Source: an uncultured Algibacter sp.
GTDB lineage: Bacteria; Bacteroidota; Bacteroidia; Flavobacteriales; Flavobacteriaceae
NCBI RefSeq assembly: GCF_947487605.1
Contig: NZ_CANKXK010000010.1
Coordinates: forward strand, 62,001-126,000
Direction: 5' to 3'
DNA length: 64,000 bases
The notes beneath the pieces were generated by a model. That model ran no database searches, was not told where the DNA came from, and saw nothing but the letters and a program-made list of their open reading frames with translations. Position 1 is the first letter of the stretch. Each line of letters opens with the position of its first letter. This document shows positions 46,047 through 58,516 of this stretch, one piece after another. A program made the position numbers and the translations under genes.

Positions 46047-47486
46047 ATGAAAAATACAATGGGCACTTTTAAATCAAAACAAACACTTAAAATATTTACT
46101 ACTTGTTTTGCTATAAGCATGTTGATATTTAGTTGTAAGACAGAAGAAAAGCCACCAAATATTATCATACTATTAGCAGATGATGCAGGGTATGCAGATT
46201 TTGGGTTTAATGGTAGTAAAGATTTAAAAACACCAAATATAGATAAGTTAGCAAGTCAAGGAACAGTGTTTACAGATTTTCATGTAAGTGCTGGTGTTTG
46301 TGGCCCTTCAAGAGCAGGTTTAATAACAGGGCGTTATCAACATCGCTTTGGAGCAGAGTATAATGAAAACCCTGTACCAAAATCAGAAATCATGATGTCT
46401 GAAGTTTTTCAAGCCAATGGTTATAAAACAGCTGCTTTTGGAAAATGGCATTTAGGGTATAAGGAAGCACATCATCCAAACACAAGAGGCTTTGATGAGT
46501 TTTACGGGTTTATAGGCGGGCATCGTCATTATTTTCCAGATAAAGAGGTTAAAAATAATGGTAACTCTATGCAGCGCAATGGAGAATATGTGAATTTTGA
46601 GGGCTATCTCACAGATGATTTAGGTTATAAAGCTTCAGATTTCATCAAAAAGAATAAAGAAAACCCATTTTTCATCTATTTAGCATACAATGCGGTGCAT
46701 ACACCAATGGAGGCTACTAAAGAAGATATGGCTTTATTTAAAGGGCATTCAAGGCAAAAGTTAGCGGCCATGACTTGGAGTTTAGACCGTTCTATTGGAC
46801 ATGTTATGCAAACTTTAAAAGATGAAAGTATAGATGACAATACCATTGTGGTGTTTTTTAGCGATAACGGTGGGCCAACTTCTAATACATCATCTAATGC
46901 GCCTTTCAAAGGGACTAAAGGCACAGAGTTTGAAGGCGGACATCGTGTGCCATTCATTATAAAGTGGAACGATAAAATTAAAGCCAATGCAAAATATACA
47001 AAGTTAACATCGGCTTTAGATTTGTATCCAACGTTTTTAAAAGCTGCGGGTATCACAGAGCAACCCAAAAACAAATTAGATGGTGTGGCGTGGCAACCCT
47101 ACTTAAATGGAGAAATTGATGAAGCACCACATAAGCAATTGTTTTGGCGCATCAATCCTTGGTCTGCAGTTCGAGAAGATTCTTTAAAAATTGTGAGAGC
47201 AGGAAAATTTGGTGAAGGCTTTTATAATTTAAGCAACGATATAGGAGAAGTCAATAACCTAATAGAAGAAAATAAAGTAACTTTTGAAAGATTAGTCAAA
47301 GATTATGAAGCTTGGGAAAGCGAGTTTCCAGAGCCAACAGGTATTGGTAGAAGCCCTAAATGGGAAGAAGTAAAAGGCTATATGTATCAAGATATGTTTA
47401 ATAATAGACCAATCAGAATTCATTCGCCAGGGCAGTTAAAAGCATTTAAGGAGAAGTTGAAAAAAGAAGAAGAAAATAGCAAATAA
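46047..47486 (+). CDS. Family S1 sulfatase, lipoprotein
   Basis: Type I sulfatase of 479 aa with a lipoprotein signal (AISMLIFSCKTEE). Seen: IILLADDAGYADFGFNGS, the formylglycine motif CGPSR with Cys85, GKWHLGYKEAHHPNTRGFDE, YNAVHTPMEA, and FSDNGGPTSN. The GKWHLGY...HP.RGFDEFYG pattern is that of the large arylsulfatase-A-like S1 group found in most algal galactan and carrageenan loci. It is one base ahead of the next sulfatase, so the two are co-translated. It should act on sulfated galactose residues; the position of the ester cannot be read. Confidence 0.93.
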   Translation: MKNTMGTFKSKQTLKIFTTCFAISMLIFSCKTEEKPPNIIILLADDAGYADFGFNGSKDLKTPNIDKLASQGTVFTDFHVSAGVCGPSRAGLITGRYQHRFGAEYNENPVPKSEIMMSEVFQANGYKTAAFGKWHLGYKEAHHPNTRGFDEFYGFIGGHRHYFPDKEVKNNGNSMQRNGEYVNFEGYLTDDLGYKASDFIKKNKENPFFIYLAYNAVHTPMEATKEDMALFKGHSRQKLAAMTWSLDRSIGHVMQTLKDESIDDNTIVVFFSDNGGPTSNTSSNAPFKGTKGTEFEGGHRVPFIIKWNDKIKANAKYTKLTSALDLYPTFLKAAGITEQPKNKLDGVAWQPYLNGEIDEAPHKQLFWRINPWSAVREDSLKIVRAGKFGEGFYNLSNDIGEVNNLIEENKVTFERLVKDYEAWESEFPEPTGIGRSPKWEEVKGYMYQDMFNNRPIRIHSPGQLKAFKEKLKKEEENSK

Positions 47487-47487
47487 G

Positions 47488-48927
47488 ATGAGCGGTAAAT
47501 TCCAGATTTTAGATTCAAAAAGGTATTATATTATAATGTTGTTTTTCGTTGTTTTTGTGTCGTGTAATACAGCAAAGAACAAAGAAACTAGTATTACAGG
47601 GACTAATGCTGTAACAGAAAAACCAAACATCATATTTATTTATACTGACGACCAACGTCAAGATGCTTTAGGTGTTAATGGGAATGAAGTCATTATAACT
47701 CCAAAAATTGATGAATTTTCTAAAGAATCTGTGCAGTTTTCTAATGCCAATGTCGTTTTTGCTTTATGTAGTCCAAGTAGAGCCGCATTGTTAACAGGAC
47801 GTTACGGAAGTGCCAATGGGGTGTTAGAATTAGGCAGTAACTTAAATGATAATGAGGTTTCAGTCGCCAATTATTTAAAGAAAATAGGATATAATACTGG
47901 AGTTTCAGGAAAGTGGCATTTAGGGCAAGAACCCAAAGATTTAGGTTTCGATTTTAGTGTGATTTTTCATAGTAATGGGGCTTATTACGGAAGAGCCATT
48001 GATGATATGGGAACTCAAGTAAAGCCTGAAAAACATTGTGATGAATATTGTGTAGATCGTTCTATAGATTTCTTAAAAGAAGCCGCCAAAAAAGAGCAGC
48101 CTTTCTTTTTATATCATAACACACAGTTACCACACATGAACGGTGTTTTAAAATGGCAAGCGAAACAAGAAACTTTAGATAAGTACAATCAAGAGGATAT
48201 GCCTGTGGCAGCCAGTAGAAATGAAGATTTATCCGATAAACCAAAATATTTAAAGAAGGTTAGAAATTTAAGACAAGCCAAAAAATACGGGTATCCTGAT
48301 GCTGAGGCTATTCAGAAGCATACCAAAGAATATTATTCAGTAATTACTGAAATGGATGATGCATTAGGACGTTTATTTCAAACCATTGATGATTTAGGAC
48401 TTCGTAAAAACACGTATATCTTCTTTATGAGTGATAACGGTTGGATGTTGGGAGACCATGGATTTACAAGTAAAGTATTGCCGTACAGACCAGCAACACG
48501 CGTGCCATTTTTTATTTTGGGTCCAGACTTGAAAAAAGGAACTAACGATAGAATTGTATTGAATATAGATATGGCACCAACCATATTAGAATTGGCAGGT
48601 GTAGAAATTCCAGAGGATATGCATGGTACAAGCATGGTGCCTTTATTAAAAGGAACTGCAAAAAATTGGAGAGAAGAGTTTGTATATGAAGGCTTAGGAA
48701 CTTACGGAGGTGCAAAACCTAATTTAACCGTAATATCTAAAGATTATAGATATATAAAAACCTTTGAAAATTCTGAATTAAATGCTACTAATTTTGAAGA
48801 ATTGTACAGTCAAGAAGCAGATTACGATGAGGTGAAAAACATTGCAAAAACAGAAGAAGGTCAAGAAATTATTAAAAAGTATAATGAAGCTATAGCAAAT
48901 CATAAAAAGGAAGTTTTAAACAAATAG
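47488..48927 (+). CDS. Family S1 sulfatase, lipoprotein
   Basis: Type I sulfatase of 479 aa. The N-terminal hydrophobic segment YYIIMLFFVVFVSCNTA ends in a lipobox. Seen: IIFIYTDDQRQDALGVNG at the metal site, the formylglycine motif CSPSR with Cys94, VSGKWHLGQEPKDLGFD, HNTQLPHMNG and FMSDNGWMLGDHG. The LGDHG form belongs to a different S1 branch from the preceding sulfatase, so the pair likely removes two different sulfate esters. The start codon is one base after the previous stop. A 169-base gap then leads to the GH30-like enzyme. Confidence 0.92.
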   Translation: MSGKFQILDSKRYYIIMLFFVVFVSCNTAKNKETSITGTNAVTEKPNIIFIYTDDQRQDALGVNGNEVIITPKIDEFSKESVQFSNANVVFALCSPSRAALLTGRYGSANGVLELGSNLNDNEVSVANYLKKIGYNTGVSGKWHLGQEPKDLGFDFSVIFHSNGAYYGRAIDDMGTQVKPEKHCDEYCVDRSIDFLKEAAKKEQPFFLYHNTQLPHMNGVLKWQAKQETLDKYNQEDMPVAASRNEDLSDKPKYLKKVRNLRQAKKYGYPDAEAIQKHTKEYYSVITEMDDALGRLFQTIDDLGLRKNTYIFFMSDNGWMLGDHGFTSKVLPYRPATRVPFFILGPDLKKGTNDRIVLNIDMAPTILELAGVEIPEDMHGTSMVPLLKGTAKNWREEFVYEGLGTYGGAKPNLTVISKDYRYIKTFENSELNATNFEELYSQEADYDEVKNIAKTEEGQEIIKKYNEAIANHKKEVLNK

Positions 48928-49096
48928 TTTAATCAGATTCAAGCTATAACGCATATTCAAAGAAAAGTAATTTTATTGGTTTAAACAGATTAGCAACCCC
49001 ATAACACTATTCTGTTAGGATAGAAGACTCTTAAAAATTCAGAAGAGAACGAGAGAAAATTAAAAAGAAATATTCATAAGAATTAAAGTATAACAA

Positions 49097-51019
49097 ATGA
49101 AACATCTAATTCAATCTATAGTTTTAGTATCACTATTTTTAGTGGTAAGTTGTAAAGAAGCGAAAGTAGTAATTCCTGATGGAGAAGTAACAATTTTCCC
49201 AGAAAAGGAAAAACAAACCGTTTGGGGTATTGGTTTTGAAATACAAAGTGATGCCATAGGTTCTGGAAATACAGGTTTACCCGATAATAAGCATGCGGTA
49301 CCACATGATTTAACGCCATCAGAAAGAGAACGCTTTGCAACTGAAATGCTAAAAGGATTCCGTTATTGCCGATTAGCAGGAGGTTTATATTGGAGAGGTT
49401 TAGATGAAACCAGAAAATATTTACGCCCGCGTTGGCCAGAACAATTGGAAGAACTTCGACAAATGATGGAAACAGCAGGTGTAGAAGGGGTGTCTTTAGA
49501 ATACTGGTCACCAGCACCATTTTGGAAAGCTAACAATAGTTATGTAGGTAAGAACAATAAAGATAAGTACAATACATTACGCTGTTTTGGACCCGATTTT
49601 GGAAAAGATCCAATCTATAAAGGCGATACCATTCAGTTTTTAAAAGACTTTGGAGCTGCCTGTGTTGAAGACATTAAAACCCTAAAAGCAGCTGGTATTA
49701 AAACGGTGCAATGGGGCTTACAAAACGAGCCGTTTACCAATAACGGACAATATTCAGCCTGTAAATATTTTACAGCTAAAGACTATGTAGCTGCACATAC
49801 GGCTACAGCAAAAGCAGTTAGAAATTACGATGATTCTATTTTGTTAATGAGTGATACGGAGTGGGGTTTTCCAAAGAAGATTGCTAAAGGTATGAGCGAC
49901 CCAGAAGTGGCGAGTTTGGTTGATGCTTATGTGATTCACTCCATTGGTGTAGATTCAGAAAAAGTGATGGACTATCATAAGAAAATCACTAAAGAATTAC
50001 CTGCACGTCCGTGGTTTCAAAATGAATATGAATACTTAAAAGGAGGGGCTACTCCAGAACGTTGTTTAAACACGACGCAGCATATTATGAATTCGTTTCA
50101 ACTAGGAGAAAACCCTACTTGGTACTGGATTCACGCTTTAAAACCATTTAAAAACTCTGAAGCAAGTGGGTATTCTCTTGGGTTTTGGAAATCTTTGGAT
50201 GACACTAAACCATCAAAAGATATAAATGCTTACGAGCGTTGGGTAGGAGGTCCAGAAATTACAGATTTACCAGAAGAATTTAAAACTATGGAGTTTGTAA
50301 ATATTCAGCGTAAATCAAATAAAAAACCTGGGTTGAGTTTCAATTTTGTGTTAAATCAAAATGCTACGGTTTATATGTTGGTAGAAAATAAAGGTGGTTT
50401 CATCCCAAAAGATTGGCAATCAACTGATTTTAAAGTAACTTGGAGTGGGGGAACAGATGTCGTTTACAAAAAAGAATTAAAAAAAGGCTCTCATGCTATT
50501 GGTGCTCACAAAGGAAATGAAGGCGAAATTTACGGAGCTCCGCATGCCATGTTTGTTCAAGCTAGTGACGCATCTACTTTTAAATTGGATGTAGGGGTAA
50601 ACAGCCCGATGAAAATACGTTCAGAGGCTATGAAGCTGGAAAAAGCTGCAGCCAATTTAAAACCAGGGCATTGGTTTTTTAACGATTACAACTGGAATGC
50701 CGTAGGAAGTTTTGTAAAACGTATGCCATGGGATTGTAAAGTGTTAGATATTAGTGAAGCTAATTATAACAAAGATGCCAGAGTATTAGCTTTTGTAAAA
50801 CCTAATGGAAAAAGAACCATTGTAGTGTCTAATAGAACAGGAAAAGATTACACCTTTAGTTTGAATACAGGAATAGAGAACCCTAAATGGAAAGGCTATC
50901 GATATACACCAGATAATAGAGGTGAAAACACCATGGGTCTTGAAATAGGAACAGCAAAAGGTGCTGTTTTAACACCAACCCTACCACATTTAAGTTGGGA
51001 GTTTTGGGAGGAGCAATAG
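49097..51019 (+). CDS. Clan GH-A glycosidase, GH30-like, lipoprotein
   Basis: A 640-aa lipoprotein (VSLFLVVSCKEAK). The early segment KQTVWGIGFEIQSDAIGSG matches the GH30-type start in which the barrel is preceded by a beta strand. Acid/base candidate E211 in WGLQNEPF and nucleophile candidate E310 (or E312) in WFQNEYEYL are spaced as in clan GH-A retaining enzymes. From about residue 390 a beta-sandwich domain follows. GH30 contains endo-beta-1,6-galactanases, which would fit the galactan-directed set here, but assignment to a subfamily, or to a neighbouring GH-A family, needs a profile search. It lies directly before another GH-A enzyme (28-base gap). Confidence 0.75.
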   Translation: MKHLIQSIVLVSLFLVVSCKEAKVVIPDGEVTIFPEKEKQTVWGIGFEIQSDAIGSGNTGLPDNKHAVPHDLTPSERERFATEMLKGFRYCRLAGGLYWRGLDETRKYLRPRWPEQLEELRQMMETAGVEGVSLEYWSPAPFWKANNSYVGKNNKDKYNTLRCFGPDFGKDPIYKGDTIQFLKDFGAACVEDIKTLKAAGIKTVQWGLQNEPFTNNGQYSACKYFTAKDYVAAHTATAKAVRNYDDSILLMSDTEWGFPKKIAKGMSDPEVASLVDAYVIHSIGVDSEKVMDYHKKITKELPARPWFQNEYEYLKGGATPERCLNTTQHIMNSFQLGENPTWYWIHALKPFKNSEASGYSLGFWKSLDDTKPSKDINAYERWVGGPEITDLPEEFKTMEFVNIQRKSNKKPGLSFNFVLNQNATVYMLVENKGGFIPKDWQSTDFKVTWSGGTDVVYKKELKKGSHAIGAHKGNEGEIYGAPHAMFVQASDASTFKLDVGVNSPMKIRSEAMKLEKAAANLKPGHWFFNDYNWNAVGSFVKRMPWDCKVLDISEANYNKDARVLAFVKPNGKRTIVVSNRTGKDYTFSLNTGIENPKWKGYRYTPDNRGENTMGLEIGTAKGAVLTPTLPHLSWEFWEEQ

Positions 51020-51047
51020 ATAAAGTAATAAGCTAAAAAAGAAAATT

Positions 51048-53828
51048 ATGAAAATGAAAACAGTACTAGGTTTTTTCCTGTCATTTTTTGTGGTGGGATA
51101 TGTAACTGCGCAACAAATTAGTGTAGATGCTGATGATTATAAACAAGAATTTACAGGTACAGGAGCAAGTGCAGGATTATATATTGGACATTATTTAAGT
51201 CTTTCTGAAGCAAATAGATTGGAGGCTTCTAGAATGTTATACGAAGATTTAAAGTTAAATGCTTTTAAAAACTATACGAGACATAGACATGAAGATAGGC
51301 CCGATGTTTACGATAATATTTCCGTTGCAATTGCAAATGCTAAACTGTATAATCCCAATTTGGAGATTATGATGTGTACAAACAATCTACCTGATGATTT
51401 GGAAATTAGTGAGCATGAGCATGACCCATCAATTCCAAATATCATGGATAAGATTGCGGAATATTATTTTAGTGTGTGTGAAGGGTATTTTGATAGAGGG
51501 CATACTGTGGATATTATTGAATTGATAAACGAAAAAGGATATCTTTCAAAGAAAACAGATTTGTATGATATGGCTGCAGATAAGTTCAAAGCACTAATCA
51601 ATGATCCAAGTTACAATACAAAAGGTGTACCTATGCCAAAAATTGCTGGTCCAGGAACTTGGAGTGCAAAATCGCCAAAAACTTTTATAAATGGATGGAA
51701 AAATGACAGACCAAATGCATGGGCTAATGTAGATATTGTAACAACACATGGTTATCAAGATAGTAGAGAAGAAAATTTTACGGAAACCTTTAGTTTATCA
51801 GAAGGAAAACCGTTTTATCAAAGTGAGCAAACAGGTAAAATACAAACAGACGAAGCCAATGGGGTTGATGTTTTAGGAGAGCAGTTTCCAGATCCAACAT
51901 ATTACCCACCATTTGTGAGTGATGCAGAAATTGCAAAACAAATGATTGATTTTTATAATGGTGGAGGTAATTCATTTTACTGCTTTTTAACCAATACAGC
52001 AACTACAGCGCATAATGCAGGGCTTATAGGAACACCATGGGGAGGTACACCTGGAAAAACATGGATATACGATGGATTCAAGCATTTATCGGCTACCCAC
52101 CCTGTCGGTTCTAAACGCGTTTCAAGAGATTTTACAGATGCTACTAATCAGTATGGAGATACTAAACATAAAGTAGTCGCTTTTAGAGAAGAAGGTACTA
52201 ATTTGGTATATGTGCATATTTTAAATTTATACAACACTAATAACCAAATTAATTTAGATTTTAAAGGAGATGGCATCAAGCAAGTAAAAGTAATTCATAC
52301 TGATGAGTTTTTGGATTTTGCTGAAATTGAAAACACCACTTACACAACACCACTAAGTGAAGTTGTTATCAATACAACACCTTATAGTGTAACAACAGCC
52401 ATGGTAACTTTAGAAGGGTCTTCAACGCAAACCCTACAAAGTCAAACGATAACATTCAACTCTATTAATGATGTTCAGGATGATGTGACTGATTTTGGTT
52501 TAACTGCTTCGGCTTCATCTACCTTACCTGTATCTTATGAAGTATTAAGTGGACCTGCTACCATATCTGGTTCTACGCTATCAGTAACTGGTGTTGGAGT
52601 TGTTAGAGTACGTGCAACCCAAGCGGGTGATGCGACTTACTATAAAGCTGCTCCAGTTGATCAAATTTTTTATGTAAGACCAAGTGGCCCTAATATCGCT
52701 TTAAATAAACCAGCAACAGCAAGTTCTGAATTTAGTTCAACTTACACTCCTGATAAAGCAGTTGATGGTAATATTGTTGATAACTCGAGTCGTTGGGTTA
52801 CAAGTAGCAGTATTTCTAATTTTGGAACGACCCCACAATGGCTAGAAATAGAATTAGGTGCTAATTATGATATAGATGCTATGAGTTTTTATACGGGACT
52901 TAACGGTTATAATAGACAAATATATGAGTTTGATTTTCAGATATTTAATGAGCAGACGAATAGTTGGATAACCGTTATTAGCGAAACAGATAACATCAAC
53001 CCTGTGTATTTAAAAGCATTTACAACTACAAGAGGGAATAAAGTAAGGTTATATATGGATGGGGCACCAAGCGATTTTATTGCGAGATTATACGAATTGG
53101 AAGTTTTTGGAACCTACCATTCAGAACTTGGGGAAACTTTAGATAATATTGCTTTAAATAAAACAGTAACAGTTACAGGAACCAATGGAGCAACCCATTG
53201 GACGAATGGAAGCACAAATTATCAATACCTACCTGAATATGCCGTTGATGGTAATATCGTTGATGCTGATAACAGATGGGTATTTGACTTTGGAGCGAAT
53301 GCCTTACCCGTTGAAATGATTATTGATTTTGGAGAGGATTACGTTATAGATTCATACAACTTTATAGAAGGAAATGATGCCAGTGAAGATTTTGAGTTTC
53401 AATATTGGGATGAAACAGACGGGCAGTATAAGAATTTGTTAAATGTTACAGGGAATACTTCTCTTGAACATGGACAAATTTTTCCAACCAAAGAAACTAC
53501 CGATAAATTAAAGATTATCTGGACAAAACATCAAGATTCAAAATATATCCGTATGCATGAAATTCAGGTATTTGGTGCTTTAGCGTCGGGTTTAAGTGTT
53601 AATGATTTTGATAAATCACAATTTCAAATTTACCCAAATCCAGTAAAGGGTAATCAATTACATATTAAAGGTAGAAATACTATTGAATCTGTATCTATTT
53701 ATAACTTATTGGGTGTACAACAAAAAGTTAATATTAATAGCGATATAATAGATGTTAGTAACCTCTCAAGCGGATTGTATATTCTTAATATCAACAATCA
53801 ATTTAGACATAAATTTATCAAGCAATAA
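51048..53828 (+). CDS. Modular clan GH-A (GH30-like) glycosidase with two discoidin domains and T9SS tail
   Basis: A 926-aa secreted enzyme (signal ending in VGYVTAQ). The catalytic part, residues 20 to about 390, opens with YKQEFTGTGASAGLYIG and has acid/base candidate E162 in IELINEKGY and nucleophile candidate E260 in FYQSEQTG, a clan GH-A layout. Then come a beta-sandwich, an Ig-like module near 464-545, two F5/8 type C (discoidin, CBM32-like) domains at about 546-685 and 698-841, and a Por-type tail with FQIYPNPVKG. It should be surface-exposed and bind galactan through the discoidin domains. The catalytic domain is divergent; beta-galactanase or porphyranase-like activity is a guess. 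The GH16 gene starts four bases after its stop. Confidence 0.75.
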   Translation: MKMKTVLGFFLSFFVVGYVTAQQISVDADDYKQEFTGTGASAGLYIGHYLSLSEANRLEASRMLYEDLKLNAFKNYTRHRHEDRPDVYDNISVAIANAKLYNPNLEIMMCTNNLPDDLEISEHEHDPSIPNIMDKIAEYYFSVCEGYFDRGHTVDIIELINEKGYLSKKTDLYDMAADKFKALINDPSYNTKGVPMPKIAGPGTWSAKSPKTFINGWKNDRPNAWANVDIVTTHGYQDSREENFTETFSLSEGKPFYQSEQTGKIQTDEANGVDVLGEQFPDPTYYPPFVSDAEIAKQMIDFYNGGGNSFYCFLTNTATTAHNAGLIGTPWGGTPGKTWIYDGFKHLSATHPVGSKRVSRDFTDATNQYGDTKHKVVAFREEGTNLVYVHILNLYNTNNQINLDFKGDGIKQVKVIHTDEFLDFAEIENTTYTTPLSEVVINTTPYSVTTAMVTLEGSSTQTLQSQTITFNSINDVQDDVTDFGLTASASSTLPVSYEVLSGPATISGSTLSVTGVGVVRVRATQAGDATYYKAAPVDQIFYVRPSGPNIALNKPATASSEFSSTYTPDKAVDGNIVDNSSRWVTSSSISNFGTTPQWLEIELGANYDIDAMSFYTGLNGYNRQIYEFDFQIFNEQTNSWITVISETDNINPVYLKAFTTTRGNKVRLYMDGAPSDFIARLYELEVFGTYHSELGETLDNIALNKTVTVTGTNGATHWTNGSTNYQYLPEYAVDGNIVDADNRWVFDFGANALPVEMIIDFGEDYVIDSYNFIEGNDASEDFEFQYWDETDGQYKNLLNVTGNTSLEHGQIFPTKETTDKLKIIWTKHQDSKYIRMHEIQVFGALASGLSVNDFDKSQFQIYPNPVKGNQLHIKGRNTIESVSIYNLLGVQQKVNINSDIIDVSNLSSGLYILNINNQFRHKFIKQ

Positions 53829-53832
53829 TAAT

Positions 53833-55326
53833 ATGAAAGCAATATATACATTAATAGTTTTTTTGTTTTTCAGTTTCTATAGTCAAGCACAAATGGTAGA
53901 TTCAAATACGCCATCAGGTGCCTTACCAACAAATACCTATTTGGGCTCTGATTGGGCTTTAGATTTTAGTGATGAGTTTGAAGATGCCACAGTGAACACA
54001 GCTAAATGGAATATAGATAATAGTACAAATTCTAGAAATCCTAGACCTGCTATTGGAATTAACCGTTGGTTTTGGAGAACGCGTAGTGTGTCTTTAGCCA
54101 ATGGAAAGTTAGAGCTTAATGTTGAAAAGACTGACTGGCAAACCATGGTTTGTGGTTCTATAAATACAAATAATAAATATGAAACCACTTATGGCTATTA
54201 TGAAGCCAGAATACAAATTGCAGAGACAGATCATGGCACACACACAGCCTTTTGGTTACAAGGTGATAATATGGTGAATGGCACCCCAGCAGATGATTCA
54301 GGAGCAGATGGTGCTGAGGTTGATATTTTTGAATCGGCGTGGTTAGGAGATTTTACAAAAGCCGTAGTTCATATCGACGGTTATGGGGCTAATAAACAAG
54401 CTAGTACTAAGCAATACAGTACCCCAGGTATTCATACTGGATATCATACCTATGGTTTTTACTGGACTAAAGAATATATGCGTATATATTATGATGGCGT
54501 ATTAAAAACCACCTATAAAGATCCTAAATACATTCCGCAAGTTGATGAATATTTATGGCTTTCAGATGGGGCAAGTTTTGGTTTAGGTGATGAACCTGAT
54601 ACAGATGTTTTTTTTGTTGATAGGCCTATTGGGGATTTAACAAAAGCTTATGTAGAATATATTAGAGGATGGAAATCATCAAAAACAAATATAGCTGCTG
54701 GTAAAACGGTTACTGTATCTAGTGAAAGAAACGGATTCCCAGCAAGTAATATAGTTGATGGAGAAACCGTAGCAAATGAAAGTAGATGGCTTACTGCTGA
54801 TGCAGCAAACGGAATAGGTTGGGCAGAAATAGATTTAGGAGGTACTTATAATGTAACTGGTTTTAGAGCCCTCTCAGGTTTTGATGGCTTCAATAGACCT
54901 TTTCAAGATTATCAATTTCAATATCATAATGGCACTACTTGGGTAGATATTGTTAGTATAAATGGAGAAACAGATGCCATAGTAGAACAATATTTTATTG
55001 GAGTAACTACCGATAAAGTAAGATTGAATATTACAGGAAATAGTGAGCCTTTTATTCGTTTATATGAGTTAGAAGTGTATGGAGAATCTGTTTTAAGTGT
55101 TAATGACTTCAATAAAAAAGAGATGATAATTTTTCCAAACCCTACAACAGGAGAAATAACATTCAAAGATATTAATCAAGAAGTAGAGGCTAACATCATG
55201 GATGTAAGAGGCGCTGTTATTAAAACTCAAAAAACTAGATATAGTATCGATTTGTCCTCACTTCCTTCTGGGATGTATTTTGTTGCTATAAAAGGTTATA
55301 AAACAGAAAAAGTAATTAAACTATAA
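53833..55326 (+). CDS. GH16 endo-beta-galactanase-like enzyme with discoidin domain and T9SS tail
   Basis: A 497-aa secreted protein; ATG 53833 starts the signal peptide (MKAIYTLIVFLFFSFYSQAQ). Residues 25-275 form a GH16 beta jelly roll with the catalytic motif E162-x-D164-x-x-E167 (GAEVDIFES), nucleophile E162 and acid/base E167. The form with the beta-bulge is shared by agarases, carrageenases, porphyranases and laminarinases. A discoidin domain (about 285-416) and a Por-type tail (IIFPNPTTGEITF) follow. In this context, beside GH43, GH2 and GH30-like genes, an endo-beta-1,3- or beta-1,4-galactanase is likeliest. It is a close four-base neighbour of the previous enzyme and probably co-translated. 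Confidence 0.9.
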   Translation: MKAIYTLIVFLFFSFYSQAQMVDSNTPSGALPTNTYLGSDWALDFSDEFEDATVNTAKWNIDNSTNSRNPRPAIGINRWFWRTRSVSLANGKLELNVEKTDWQTMVCGSINTNNKYETTYGYYEARIQIAETDHGTHTAFWLQGDNMVNGTPADDSGADGAEVDIFESAWLGDFTKAVVHIDGYGANKQASTKQYSTPGIHTGYHTYGFYWTKEYMRIYYDGVLKTTYKDPKYIPQVDEYLWLSDGASFGLGDEPDTDVFFVDRPIGDLTKAYVEYIRGWKSSKTNIAAGKTVTVSSERNGFPASNIVDGETVANESRWLTADAANGIGWAEIDLGGTYNVTGFRALSGFDGFNRPFQDYQFQYHNGTTWVDIVSINGETDAIVEQYFIGVTTDKVRLNITGNSEPFIRLYELEVYGESVLSVNDFNKKEMIIFPNPTTGEITFKDINQEVEANIMDVRGAVIKTQKTRYSIDLSSLPSGMYFVAIKGYKTEKVIKL

Positions 55327-55360
55327 ACAATCTCAATCAAACTAAAATTCATCAAGCTAA

Positions 55361-58507
<3,147 letters not shown>

Positions 58508-58516
58508 GAATTCACA

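Noticed and set aside
46676-47074. 132-aa minus-strand frame within a sulfatase gene
   Set aside because: The plus strand carries the sulfatase motifs; this frame is antisense noise.
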